Of a stretch of DNA of 43,336 bases, positions 17,682-25,586 are shown in pieces (position 1 is the first letter of the stretch; each line of letters starts with the position of its first letter). The notes under the pieces are model-generated. The model saw only the letters and a program-made list of their open reading frames with translations, did no database searches and was not told where the DNA came from. This DNA is from an uncultured Prevotellaceae bacterium. Lineage in GTDB: Bacteria > Bacteroidota > Bacteroidia > Bacteroidales > Muribaculaceae. Made by a program: the position numbers and the translations under genes. The stretch lies in contig ONJS01000024.1 of NCBI GenBank assembly GCA_900318205.1, positions 1,159 through 44,494 of the forward strand, in the 5' to 3' direction.

Positions 17682-18539
17682 ATGGATCTGTTACAAGCAA
17701 TTATCATTGCCATTGTGGAAGGACTCACCGAGTTTCTTCCCGTGTCGTCAACCGGTCACATGATCATCGCCCAGAACCTGCTGGGTGTTCGTCAAGGTGA
17801 CAGCTTTGTGCATGCCTTCACCTTCATCATCCAGTTTGGAGCCATCCTGTCGGTAGTGGTACTCTATTGGAAACAATTTTTCCGTCTGGACCACACTCCT
17901 GCACCCCAAGGCGCTTCGTCATGGCAGCGTTTCAAACACAAGTGGTACTTCTACTGGCTGTTGCTGGTGGGTGTGGTGCCGGCTGTCGTCATCGGTCTTG
18001 CCGCCAAGAAGTCGGGACTCCTCGATTGGCTGCTCGACAGTGTCCTGGTGGTCGCTATCATGCTGGTGGTTGGTGGCGTGTTCATGCTATTCTGCGACCG
18101 AATCTTCAATAAGGGAAGTGAAGACGTCAAGTTGGATGAACCCAAAGCATTCAAGATAGGTCTTTTCCAGTGCATATCTGTTATTCCCGGAGTGAGCCGA
18201 AGCATGGCCACCATTGTAGGCGGTATGTCACAGAAACTCACCCGCCGCAAAGCCGCAGAATTCTCATTCTTCCTGGCTGTGCCCACCATGGCTGGCGCCA
18301 CATTGCTGGATCTGGTGGATTTGTTCAAGGAGAATGCCGATTGGGCGACGACCCACAATATTATTGTCCTGATCGTGGGCTGTGTAGTCGCATTTATCGT
18401 GGCACTACTCGCCATGAAGTGGTTTGTGAATTTCTTGACCAAGTACGGCTTTAAGGCTTTCGGTTGGTACCGCATCATTGTCGGTGTCATCATTCTGGCC
18501 TTGCTGGCAAGTGGTCAATCATTACAGATGGTCGACTAA
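17682..18539 (+). CDS. uppP: Undecaprenyl-diphosphatase
   Basis: A 285-residue integral membrane enzyme (BacA/UppP) that dephosphorylates undecaprenyl diphosphate so that the lipid carrier can be reused in peptidoglycan and surface glycan synthesis. Both catalytic signatures are present: EGLTEFLPVSSTGHMIIA near residue 14 and IPGVSRSMATIVGGM near residue 168. About eight hydrophobic helices are visible. It starts 12 bp after the DUF3098 stop, and truB follows after 18 bp. Confidence 0.95.
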   Translation: MDLLQAIIIAIVEGLTEFLPVSSTGHMIIAQNLLGVRQGDSFVHAFTFIIQFGAILSVVVLYWKQFFRLDHTPAPQGASSWQRFKHKWYFYWLLLVGVVPAVVIGLAAKKSGLLDWLLDSVLVVAIMLVVGGVFMLFCDRIFNKGSEDVKLDEPKAFKIGLFQCISVIPGVSRSMATIVGGMSQKLTRRKAAEFSFFLAVPTMAGATLLDLVDLFKENADWATTHNIIVLIVGCVVAFIVALLAMKWFVNFLTKYGFKAFGWYRIIVGVIILALLASGQSLQMVD

Positions 18540-18557
18540 GGATCAAGAGAATAAAAA

Positions 18558-19412
18558 ATGCTAAACCCGATAGAAGGCGAAATATTCTGCATCGACAAAC
18601 CGCTGAGGATGACCTCCTTTGCCGCGGTCAAGAAAGTGCGTGCTGTTCTGCGCACCCATCTGGGAACCCGCCAGGTCAAGGTGGGCCATGCCGGCACCCT
18701 TGATCCGCTGGCAACTGGCGTGCTGATGCTCTGCACCGGTCATGCCACCAAGCGCATCGATGAGCTGCAGGCTGGCGTCAAGGAGTATATCGCCGACCTC
18801 AGGCTGGGGGCCACAACGCCCAGCTATGACCTGGAAACCGAGGTGGATGCCACCTACGAGTGGCAACACATCGACCGGGACATGATCGACCGTGTGCTGC
18901 AGGAGCAGTTCACAGGCAGCATCGAGCAGGTGCCGCCATCGTTCTCGGCCTGCAAGATTGACGGCAAGCCCGCCTACAAACTTGCACGCAAGGGGCAGGA
19001 CGTGGAAATCCGTCCCAAGACGCTGGTCATCGACGAGATTGAGGTGCTGCAATGCGGACTGCCTGCCGAGCCCACGCTGCAGATACGTGTCGTGTGCAGC
19101 AAGGGCACCTATATCCGCGCCCTGGCACGCGACATCGGTGTAGCCCTGGACAGCGGTGCCCACCTGACGGGCCTGCGCCGCACTCGCGTGGGTGACGTGA
19201 CCATCGACCAATGCCTCACTCTCGATGCTCTGGTTGAAAAACTGGACAACGAGACCTATGTTTCGCCCGAGCAGGCTGCTGCCGAACGGCTGGAGCGTGA
19301 GCGCATCGAGAACCGCGAACGTGCCGCCCGTCAGAAGGCCGAACGCGCAGCCCGCAAGGCCGAGAAACACCACTGTGACGCACCACCCAAGCGTACCTCA
19401 CAGATTAAGTAA
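18558..19412 (+). CDS. truB: tRNA pseudouridine(55) synthase
   Basis: A 284-residue enzyme that makes pseudouridine 55 in the T-loop of tRNAs. It shows the TruB landmarks: CIDKPLRMTSFAAVKKVR, KVGHAGTLDPLATGVL with the catalytic Asp, YIADLRLGATTPSYD and CSKGTYIRALARDIG. Beyond the usual end near residue 240 there is a tail of about 40 residues, mostly Arg, Glu, Ala and Lys, likely an RNA-binding helix. The start ATG at 18558 is 18 bp after uppP. Confidence 0.94.
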   Translation: MLNPIEGEIFCIDKPLRMTSFAAVKKVRAVLRTHLGTRQVKVGHAGTLDPLATGVLMLCTGHATKRIDELQAGVKEYIADLRLGATTPSYDLETEVDATYEWQHIDRDMIDRVLQEQFTGSIEQVPPSFSACKIDGKPAYKLARKGQDVEIRPKTLVIDEIEVLQCGLPAEPTLQIRVVCSKGTYIRALARDIGVALDSGAHLTGLRRTRVGDVTIDQCLTLDALVEKLDNETYVSPEQAAAERLERERIENRERAARQKAERAARKAEKHHCDAPPKRTSQIK

Positions 19413-19526
19413 GCTTTTTAGCTTTTGCACTGACAAAAAAGAAAAAATAGAAATAATAACACTTAGCACCTTGGCGGCTTTGCGTGATGCCAACAAGGCG
19501 ATGCTAACCAAAAACTTATAACAATT
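19413..19526. repeat. Spacer with a CTTGGCGGCTTTGCGTGA-type interspersed sequence
   Basis: Between truB and queA. The stretch about 19470-19488 (CCTTGGCGGCTTTGCGTGA) resembles short interspersed sequences recalled from non-coding DNA of other Bacteroidetes; this resemblance is from memory and untested. No promoter of the TAnnTTTG type is seen, so queA may be read through from truB. Confidence 0.35.
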
Positions 19527-20582
19527 ATGAAACTTTCAGAATTCAATACCCGGATGCCCGAGGAACTGATTGCCTCACATCCCAGTCCCGTGCGTGACGA
19601 ATCCCGTCTGATGGTGTTGCACAAGAAAAGCAACCAAATCGAGCACCGAGTATTCAAGGAGATTCTTGAGTATTTCAACCCCCATGACCTATTCGTATTC
19701 AACGACACACAGGTATTCCCCGCCAAGTTGTTCGGTAACAAGGAGAAGACGGGTGCCCGCATCGAGGTGTTCCTGCTGCGTGAGCTCAACCCCAACAACA
19801 AGTTGTGGGATGTGCTCGTGGAGCCTGCCCGCAAAATCCGCATCGGCAACAAACTGTACTTCGGTCTTGACGACTCGATGGTAGCCGAGGTCATCGACAA
19901 TACCACCTCTCGCGGCCGCACCCTGCGTTTCCTCTACGACGGCGACCATGACCAGTTCAAGAAGGACCTGTATAACCTGGGTAACACACCGTTGCCTTAC
20001 TATATCCAGCGCGAAGCCGAGCCCGAGGACGCCGAACGCTACCAGACCATCTTTGCCAGCAAGGAGGGTGCCGTCGTTGCACCTGCAGCGGGACTGCACT
20101 TCTCACGCGAGCTGATGCGCCGCATGGAAATCCGCGACATTGACAGCGAATTCCTCACGATGCACATCAGCCTGGGCAGCTATCGCGACATCGAGGTCGA
20201 GGACCTGAGCAAGCACCGCATGGACAGCGAGGAGATGGACGTCAGCGTCGAACTCGCCGAAAAGGTCAACACCCTGCGCGACGGCGGTAACAAGGTTTGT
20301 GCCATCGGCACATCGGTACTGCGTGCCTTTGAGACCTGCGTGGGCATGAACGGACACATCAAGCCCTTCGGCGGCTGGTCCAACAAGTTCTTATTCCCGC
20401 CCTATGAGTGCACGACCTGTGACGCTCTGGTCACCAACTTCCACATGCCCTACTCCATCATGCTGATGGCAGCAGCAGCATTTGGCGGTTATGAGCAGAC
20501 GATGGAGGCCTATCGTGTAGCCATCGAGGAGAAATACCGCTTCGGTGCCTACGGTGACGCCATGCTCATCATCAACGACTGA
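19527..20582 (+). CDS. queA: S-adenosylmethionine:tRNA ribosyltransferase-isomerase
   Basis: A 351-residue enzyme of queuosine synthesis that transfers and isomerises the ribose of SAM onto preQ1-tRNA to give epoxyqueuosine. The recognised blocks are MPEELIASHPSPVRDESRLMVL, NDTQVFPAKLFG, the TPLPYYIQREAEPEDAERYQTIFA region, VAAPTAGLHF-equivalent VVAPAAGLHFS, the CAIGTSVLRAFE motif and TNFHMPYSIMLMAAAAFGG. Length matches the family. It lies 114 bp after truB on the same strand. Confidence 0.95.
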   Translation: MKLSEFNTRMPEELIASHPSPVRDESRLMVLHKKSNQIEHRVFKEILEYFNPHDLFVFNDTQVFPAKLFGNKEKTGARIEVFLLRELNPNNKLWDVLVEPARKIRIGNKLYFGLDDSMVAEVIDNTTSRGRTLRFLYDGDHDQFKKDLYNLGNTPLPYYIQREAEPEDAERYQTIFASKEGAVVAPAAGLHFSRELMRRMEIRDIDSEFLTMHISLGSYRDIEVEDLSKHRMDSEEMDVSVELAEKVNTLRDGGNKVCAIGTSVLRAFETCVGMNGHIKPFGGWSNKFLFPPYECTTCDALVTNFHMPYSIMLMAAAAFGGYEQTMEAYRVAIEEKYRFGAYGDAMLIIND

Positions 20583-20620
20583 TTTCAGACACGTCATTCC
20601 ACACAATTATCTCCACTACA

Positions 20621-20749
20621 ATGAAAAGGGTGGCCCTACATGCACTGGTGTTGGCAGCGGTACACCCGGCACTGGCTCGCAATAGCGTCATCCGCCTGTG
20701 GAACGACGGTGTCTGGCTTCATGACATTGACAAAATGGAACTCAACTAA
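20621..20749 (+). CDS. Short open frame with signal-peptide-like N-terminus
   Basis: 42 codons from ATG to TAA. The first 20 residues (MKRVALHALVLAAVHPALAR) look like a Sec signal peptide; the remaining 22 contain IRLWNDGVWLHDI and match no family that I recognise. It is in the same reading frame as the metallophosphoesterase that starts at 20777, separated from it by two TAA codons. It could be a degraded gene start, a detached signal peptide of the downstream enzyme, or a small exported peptide. Confidence 0.35.
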   Translation: MKRVALHALVLAAVHPALARNSVIRLWNDGVWLHDIDKMELN

Positions 20750-20776
20750 ACATAACCAAATACAAAATACAGCCCC

Positions 20777-22180
20777 ATGCAACCCGTCAAAATAGCCATC
20801 ATCAGTGACCTGCACGTCATGGTTCCCGAACTGCTGGTCAACGAGGGTACCGCATTTGAAGAATACCTGGCACGAGACCGTAAGATGCTGCGGGAGAGTG
20901 TCGAGATTCTTGATTCCCTGATAGTTAGTATCCTTGAACTCAAGCCTGACCTCGTGCTGGTGACCGGTGACCTCACCAAGGACGGCGAACGCGTGAGCCA
21001 CGAACTGGTGGCGTCACAGCTCGAACGCCTCACCGACGCCGGCATCCAAGTCCTTGTGGTTCCGGGTAACCATGACATCAACAACCCCGATGCCAAGGTA
21101 TTTGACGGTGACACCGCCACATCTACCGACACCATCACACGTCGTGAGTTTGCCGCCATCTATCGCCATGCGGGCTACGACACCCGTTCGCGCCGTGATC
21201 CCGACTCGCTGAGCTACTGCTGCGACGTGACCGATAGCCTGTCCATCCTTGCCATTGACGCCTGCATGGACCGCTTCAATACATTCGTCTCCCGCGGTGA
21301 CGCCAGGGACCACTGCAAGACCAGCGGCCACCTTGAACCTTCTACCCAGCAGTGGCTTGTCAAGCAAGCCGAACAGGCAACTGCCGCCGGACGACGCGTC
21401 ATCGCCATGATGCACCATCACCTGGTACCCCATTTCCACATGGAGGAGACGCTGGCATCACCCTATATGGTCGATGATGCCGGGCAGCTCTGTCAACGTC
21501 TCATTGAGGCGGGTGTTCATGTCATCTTCACGGGCCATCTCCACATCAGTGACATCAGCCAGGTGAACCTCCAGCCCGGTACCATGGTAGAGATTGCCAC
21601 GGCAGCCGCCGTGGGCTATCCCTGCCAGTGGCGTGTCGCCACCTGCTATCCTGCCACTGGAAAGATGCAGCTGTACACCCGCACACTATTCAGCCTGCCC
21701 TCAAATCAGGATTTCGGCGAGACGGCGCGTGGCGTGTTCACCGACAGCATCCCCACCATCACCAACGGTGTGCTGACCAGGTATTGGCCCGAAATCAGCC
21801 AAGCCATCGAGAAATACCGCCACGAGCACCCCATCATGATGCGCTTTGTGAAACTCCCCGACTCGCCACAAGGCATTGCCGACATGCTGCTCAAGCACCT
21901 GCAGAAACCCGTCACAAGGGCCTATATCGCCTTTGCCGAGGGCAACGAGGGCACCATGGGCGACAACAAGCAGCTCGTTGAAGAACTTATCGACGGCGTG
22001 GACCGCATTGTGGACGAGACGGTTTCCGGTATCCTGAAGCCTTTTGCCAAGGCCGCACTGCGCCTGCGCATCTACAACATTGCCAGGCTTGTGCTGCGCA
22101 GCATCCTTGAGGATCGCAACGACATCGGCACCAAGCACGAGACCGTCATCAACGACCACACAGCCATCATCAGCTTCTAA
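20777..22180 (+). CDS. Metallophosphoesterase without signal peptide (paralogue of 5107-6570)
   Basis: A 467-residue calcineurin-like phosphoesterase with IISDLHVM, TGDLTKDGE, PGNHDINNP, MMHHHLV and FTGHLHISD, which is a complete dimetal site. It can be followed against the protein at 5107-6570 almost end to end, including the C-terminal LRSILEDRNDIGT. Unlike that paralogue, it starts directly at the first catalytic strand (MQPVKIAIISD) and so looks cytoplasmic, unless the short frame at 20621 once supplied an export signal. Substrate unknown. Confidence 0.88.
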   Translation: MQPVKIAIISDLHVMVPELLVNEGTAFEEYLARDRKMLRESVEILDSLIVSILELKPDLVLVTGDLTKDGERVSHELVASQLERLTDAGIQVLVVPGNHDINNPDAKVFDGDTATSTDTITRREFAAIYRHAGYDTRSRRDPDSLSYCCDVTDSLSILAIDACMDRFNTFVSRGDARDHCKTSGHLEPSTQQWLVKQAEQATAAGRRVIAMMHHHLVPHFHMEETLASPYMVDDAGQLCQRLIEAGVHVIFTGHLHISDISQVNLQPGTMVEIATAAAVGYPCQWRVATCYPATGKMQLYTRTLFSLPSNQDFGETARGVFTDSIPTITNGVLTRYWPEISQAIEKYRHEHPIMMRFVKLPDSPQGIADMLLKHLQKPVTRAYIAFAEGNEGTMGDNKQLVEELIDGVDRIVDETVSGILKPFAKAALRLRIYNIARLVLRSILEDRNDIGTKHETVINDHTAIISF

Positions 22181-22342
22181 TCAGGACGCTTCGCACAGTT
22201 GGCTAATTTACGACAATCTGCAAGTGACTGCTTCCAATAGGGAACTATTGTCTTTCAGCCTAACAAATGGTTGCAAATAATCACTTTTTTCTACTGAAAT
22301 ACATAGTTTTAGTATCATTTTGTCCAAATAAATGCCCTTTTG

Positions 22343-22374
22343 TTTGGTTTGATAAATTTTACTACCTACATTTG
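22343..22374 (+). promoter_or_regulatory. Promoter of the LuxR-type gene
   Basis: TTTG at 22343-22346 and TACATTTG at 22367-22374 with exactly 20 bp between them fit the Bacteroidetes promoter consensus. The ATG is 46 bp downstream. The surrounding 22181-22419 has no gene and is AT-rich. Confidence 0.7.
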
Positions 22375-22419
22375 CAAATACATTAAGATTAGCATCTTAT
22401 CAAAAATTGTGATATAATT

Positions 22420-22638
22420 ATGAGTGCCCCCAAGATTGAACTAACTTCCCGAGAGAAGGAAGTACTAGAACTGCTGTCAACAGGCTATAACAGCAAAGAA
22501 ATCGGAGAGAAAATTTTCATCTCCTCCAACACTGTAGAATATCATCGCAAGCAGTTGCTTCGCAAAACCAACTCGCGCAACGTAGCGGAACTGATTGGTA
22601 AAGCTTACCGCACAGGCCTGTTGAAAATCAACAGCTAA
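22420..22638 (+). CDS. Stand-alone LuxR/GerE-type DNA-binding protein
   Basis: A 72-residue protein consisting only of a LuxR-family helix-turn-helix domain: LTSREKEVLELLSTGYNSKEIGEKIFISSNTVEYHRKQLL..., with the classic REKEVL, the S-x-x-T-V-x-x-H-x-x recognition helix and a C-terminal dimerisation helix. There is no receiver or ligand-binding domain, so activity must depend on expression level, a partner, or dimerisation alone. It has its own promoter (22343-22374) and terminator (22664-22694), and no neighbouring sensor kinase is visible. Targets are unknown. Confidence 0.85.
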   Translation: MSAPKIELTSREKEVLELLSTGYNSKEIGEKIFISSNTVEYHRKQLLRKTNSRNVAELIGKAYRTGLLKINS

Positions 22639-22663
22639 CATCATCGTAAATAACCTCATCAAC

Positions 22664-22694
22664 AGCTGCGTGCCCAACGACGCAGCTTTTTTTT
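22664..22694 (+). terminator. Intrinsic terminator of the LuxR-type gene
   Basis: AGCTGCGT (22664-22671) and ACGCAGCT (22680-22687) pair perfectly and are followed by a T-run to 22694. It is 25 bp beyond the stop codon. Confidence 0.85.
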
Positions 22695-22717
22695 AGCATT
22701 TCCCCAAAAAACTTAGG

Positions 22718-23054
22718 GTGTCCGGGGAAAATCTAGTTTCCTATTATAACGGTCCCGGTATAAACTGATTGGATGGAATGATCAGATAAGAGGCTTACTT
22801 TAAGGGCGGATCAAAAGCCACCCCTTGGGGTGGCTACTTTGGGGACGGTTTCTATGTATGAAAAACGCTTGGGTTTTTCGTACTTAGGAACCGTCCCCCT
22901 GTAATAGGCGAGAGTTTCTTCTGGGCGGATCCGAGGGGACGGTTCCTGAGTCCAAAATGCTTTGCATTTTGTTACACAGAAACCGTCCCCGAGTAGTTGC
23001 CCTTTGGGCAACTTTTGGACACTCACATTAATCCTACTTATTTTCCTCGGACAC
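22718..23054. repeat. Inverted-repeat element, copy C (complete)
   Basis: 337 bp with terminal inverted repeats GTGTCCGGGGAAAA (22718-22731) and TTTTCCTCGGACAC (23041-23054), one mismatch in 14. Four internal hairpins: CCACCCC/GGGGTGG near 22820-22834, two GGGGACGGTTYC...GRAACCGTCCCC hairpins (about 22841-22898 and 22934-22990), and GTTGCCC/GGGCAAC near 22997-23012. No open frame with protein character; the frame 22811-23026 (minus) is made of the repeat. It sits between two facing intrinsic terminators. Miniature inverted-repeat transposable elements are the closest named class; no transposase occurs in the window. Confidence 0.88.
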
Positions 23055-23059
23055 TAATG

Positions 23060-23115
23060 AAAAAAAAAAATGAAGTGCCCTCAAAAGTCCTGAAAAGACT
23101 TTTTGAGGGCACTTC
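23060..23115 (-). terminator. Intrinsic terminator of the 23190-26750 transcript
   Basis: GAAGTGCCCTC (23072-23082) and GAGGGCACTTC (23105-23115) with an extended AAAAGTC/GACTTTT stem; on the minus strand it is followed by eleven T's (23070-23060). It lies 75 bp after the stop of the 698-residue secreted protein. Confidence 0.85.
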
Positions 23116-23189
23116 GTTCTGATACAACTTTAGAAACTATATTATTGTGGATAATATTTAAAAGTGTACAGTATTTAATTCGATAGGGA

Positions 23190-25286
23190 TCACTTGATGA
23201 CCTTGCGGGCGGTCGTCATGCCGTTGCTGTAACGCGTCACGACGATGTTCACGCCGTCAAAGGGCTTGTCAGACTGCATACCCATCATGTTGACATAAGT
23301 CACCTTGACAGGTTCCTGGTCGGTCCACACCTCGTTAACGGCAGTCAGCGCATCGTCACCGCCCTCGAGCGGGAAGACAAGGTAGTCGCCCTCGCGCACC
23401 TCGGTACCGTCACGCATGGGGGCTCCGCTGGGCTGCTCACCGTTGCCGAGGACGCCATGGTGATCGGCAGTGTAACGGATAATGGCATGGAAACTATAGG
23501 TATTACCCTGGATAAAGTCTTCAAGGTAATTGCCGGGATAGAGCGACCAGTCCACGGTGAAACCGCCAGCCAGTTCCTCGACGTTCGTTTGGTGGCCGTT
23601 GGCGTCAAGACCGTCAGGAACACGGAAGTGGTAACTCTCGTGGCCGTCATACTTTGCCCAGTAGATCATAACATACTCTTGCGGCTTGGGCTCAACAAAA
23701 AAGTATTTTTTGCCTGTCTTACCCTGCTGCACCAGCGGGTCCATGTAATTGGCGGTCACGTGCTTGTTCTCGTCATAGCCTGTCCACTGTTCGGGCAACT
23801 TATACTCGGTAACCGTCATCGTCGGGTTCAACTTGTCGGTGAGCGTGCCGGTCAATGTACCGCCCTTGATGACACCCTTGGACGAACTGAGGAACTGGCG
23901 CGCCTCGGCCTCGGTTTCAAAGTCGAGCAGCACCCAGTTGCTCTGGTCCCAATCCTCGGTCTGGAGACGGGCACCGTCCTTGACGTAATCTATCTCGCCC
24001 TCACCTTTCACCGACGGGAAGCGATGTTTCCCCAGGTCCTTGGCATACAAGCGGTTGGGCTCCTTCTCAGCGATATACACAGCGATGATGTCGTCGGCGA
24101 TGGTATAGGTTTCATTCACCTTACCCTCATTCACGATATAGGCCAGCGGGGTCTCCTGCTTGGGATCCACAAATTTGTACTTGGCCATGTAACCCCAGGG
24201 GAAGTACTGATAGATGTAGGCCGTCGTGTCGTCGACCACCTCACCATTGAGCCAGTTACTGCTGATGTACTCAAAGGGATATTGCTCCTGGCCGGGCAGC
24301 TTGGGATATTTGTTGCTGTGATAGCCCTTGTGGACGAAGCTGCCATCCTCCAGATTCACTTGTATCACATGGAAGGCATCCTCCCAGTTAGGCAGTGAGG
24401 GCAGCACCATATAGTCTCTGCCACCCATCGAGAACATGCTATAGCCATTGCTCTGGCCGCGGCGGTAACCCTCGGGCATATTGTTCTCCACGTCGATGAT
24501 TGTGCCCTTGAACAGGTGGTTCTCCTCGTCGAGTACCATGTCGATGGGGTTCTCGTGACGCGAGATATACAGGTAGTGCAACTGACCGTCCGAAGCATGC
24601 CAGGTGTGGATATAGACCTCGGTGGTGAACACCATCTGGTCAATTTCAGTGCCACCCTGCACCTTCACAAATCCAGCCCTGAAACTCTCATCTTCCACCA
24701 GCTGTCCGTTGCGGAAACGCAGCACATACAGACCGTCGGTGGTGTTCTCCTTGGCAGCGGTGAACACAAATTGTCCACCCTCCTCCGAGAAGACGTCACC
24801 CACGGCAGTTCCCATATAGCTGTAGGCATTACCCGTCATGATGTGGCTATCGGGCAAGATGCTCTCGGGGAAGTAAATCTCGCTGCGACGCGTGCCGTCG
24901 GCGCTGAGCAGCACCAGCTCAGGCTTGGTGCGTTGCAACTTGTTCTGCTGGTTCATCGGCCTGAAGATCCAGTTTCCGGCGTCGTCATAGGAGATACCCT
25001 TACCACTTCTCTCCTTGGTCACCACTTCCTCACCAGTCCAACCGTTGCGGTCATGGTATTTCAGTTTACCCTCGATGTTGCAATGGATAATAAACTGGTC
25101 ATTCGCGCCATAACCCTGGATACCGTTTGAAGGATTATCCAGCACCACATCACTCTTCCACAGCTGCTCCAATTCACCACCATTGAAACCCTTCTCGTAG
25201 GTCTCCAGGTACTCCTGGGCGGCCATCTGCTGAGAGCCCATAGCCAACAGGCATGTCAGTGCCAATGATTTAAAAATACGATTCAT
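23190..25286 (-). CDS. Large secreted protein of unknown function
   Basis: 698 residues from the ATG at 25286, which begins a clean signal peptide (MNRIFKSLALTCLLAMG...QQMAAQ). Residues about 20-410 are rich in aromatic residues and beta-strand patterns and read like a repeated blade structure (inference). Residues about 410-640 match the protein at 25587-26750 in order (IIAVYIAEKEPNRLYAKD, DQSNWV, IKGGTLTG, YFFVEPKPQEYVMIYWAK). The last 35 residues (VNMMGMQSDKPFDGVNIVVT...) form a Bacteroidales C-terminal tail like those of proteins handled by late secretion systems; attributing it to type IX secretion is inference. No enzymatic motif recognised. Confidence 0.8.
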   Translation of the reverse strand: MNRIFKSLALTCLLAMGSQQMAAQEYLETYEKGFNGGELEQLWKSDVVLDNPSNGIQGYGANDQFIIHCNIEGKLKYHDRNGWTGEEVVTKERSGKGISYDDAGNWIFRPMNQQNKLQRTKPELVLLSADGTRRSEIYFPESILPDSHIMTGNAYSYMGTAVGDVFSEEGGQFVFTAAKENTTDGLYVLRFRNGQLVEDESFRAGFVKVQGGTEIDQMVFTTEVYIHTWHASDGQLHYLYISRHENPIDMVLDEENHLFKGTIIDVENNMPEGYRRGQSNGYSMFSMGGRDYMVLPSLPNWEDAFHVIQVNLEDGSFVHKGYHSNKYPKLPGQEQYPFEYISSNWLNGEVVDDTTAYIYQYFPWGYMAKYKFVDPKQETPLAYIVNEGKVNETYTIADDIIAVYIAEKEPNRLYAKDLGKHRFPSVKGEGEIDYVKDGARLQTEDWDQSNWVLLDFETEAEARQFLSSSKGVIKGGTLTGTLTDKLNPTMTVTEYKLPEQWTGYDENKHVTANYMDPLVQQGKTGKKYFFVEPKPQEYVMIYWAKYDGHESYHFRVPDGLDANGHQTNVEELAGGFTVDWSLYPGNYLEDFIQGNTYSFHAIIRYTADHHGVLGNGEQPSGAPMRDGTEVREGDYLVFPLEGGDDALTAVNEVWTDQEPVKVTYVNMMGMQSDKPFDGVNIVVTRYSNGMTTARKVIK

Positions 25287-25375
25287 TCTGATTTTTAGTT
25301 GTCCGTTTATATTTCTTGGTTCTGTAATGTTCAACTATTAACTGTGAGTTCGACGAAAAAAAGTGCTGATATTCA

Positions 25376-25543
25376 GTTCCCCCTCTTGGTTAAGAGGGGA
25401 ACTTCTCCCCCGCCTGGGGGGAGGTGGCACGAAGTGCCGGAGGAGGGGGAGAGGGCGGGGGCGTTCGTGCTACAGCGACAAGCAACTGCCATCGGTAGCA
25501 TCAACGCCCCCCGCCCCCCTCTAATCTTAGAGGGGGAGTTGCT
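25376..25543. repeat. GC-rich palindromic intergenic element
   Basis: The stretch begins GTTCCCCCTCTTGGTTAAGAG and ends with a near-inverse copy (CCCCCTCTAATCTTAGAGGGGGAGTTGC, which exceeds a simple hairpin and forms the outer arm pair at 25376-25399 and 25515-25542). A second, inner inverted pair lies around GCGGGGGCGTTCGTGCTAC (25454-25472) and GTAGCATCAACGCCCCCCGC (25495-25514). It contains the motif GGTGGCACGAAGTGCCGGAGG. It has no coding capacity and separates two co-directional secreted-protein genes. The class resembles dispersed GC-rich palindromes that I recall from Prevotella-like genomes (memory, untested). Confidence 0.75.
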
Positions 25544-25586
25544 AACGCATTGATTATCAAAACAAATTTTCATCAAACTCACGCTA

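Noticed and set aside
22841-22990. Hairpins of the element as ordinary transcription terminators
   Set aside because: They are GC-rich but have no T-tract in either direction, and true terminators lie outside the element on both sides.
22811-23026. 71-codon frame on the minus strand
   Set aside because: Lies inside copy C and is read from its hairpins; no promoter or protein-like composition.
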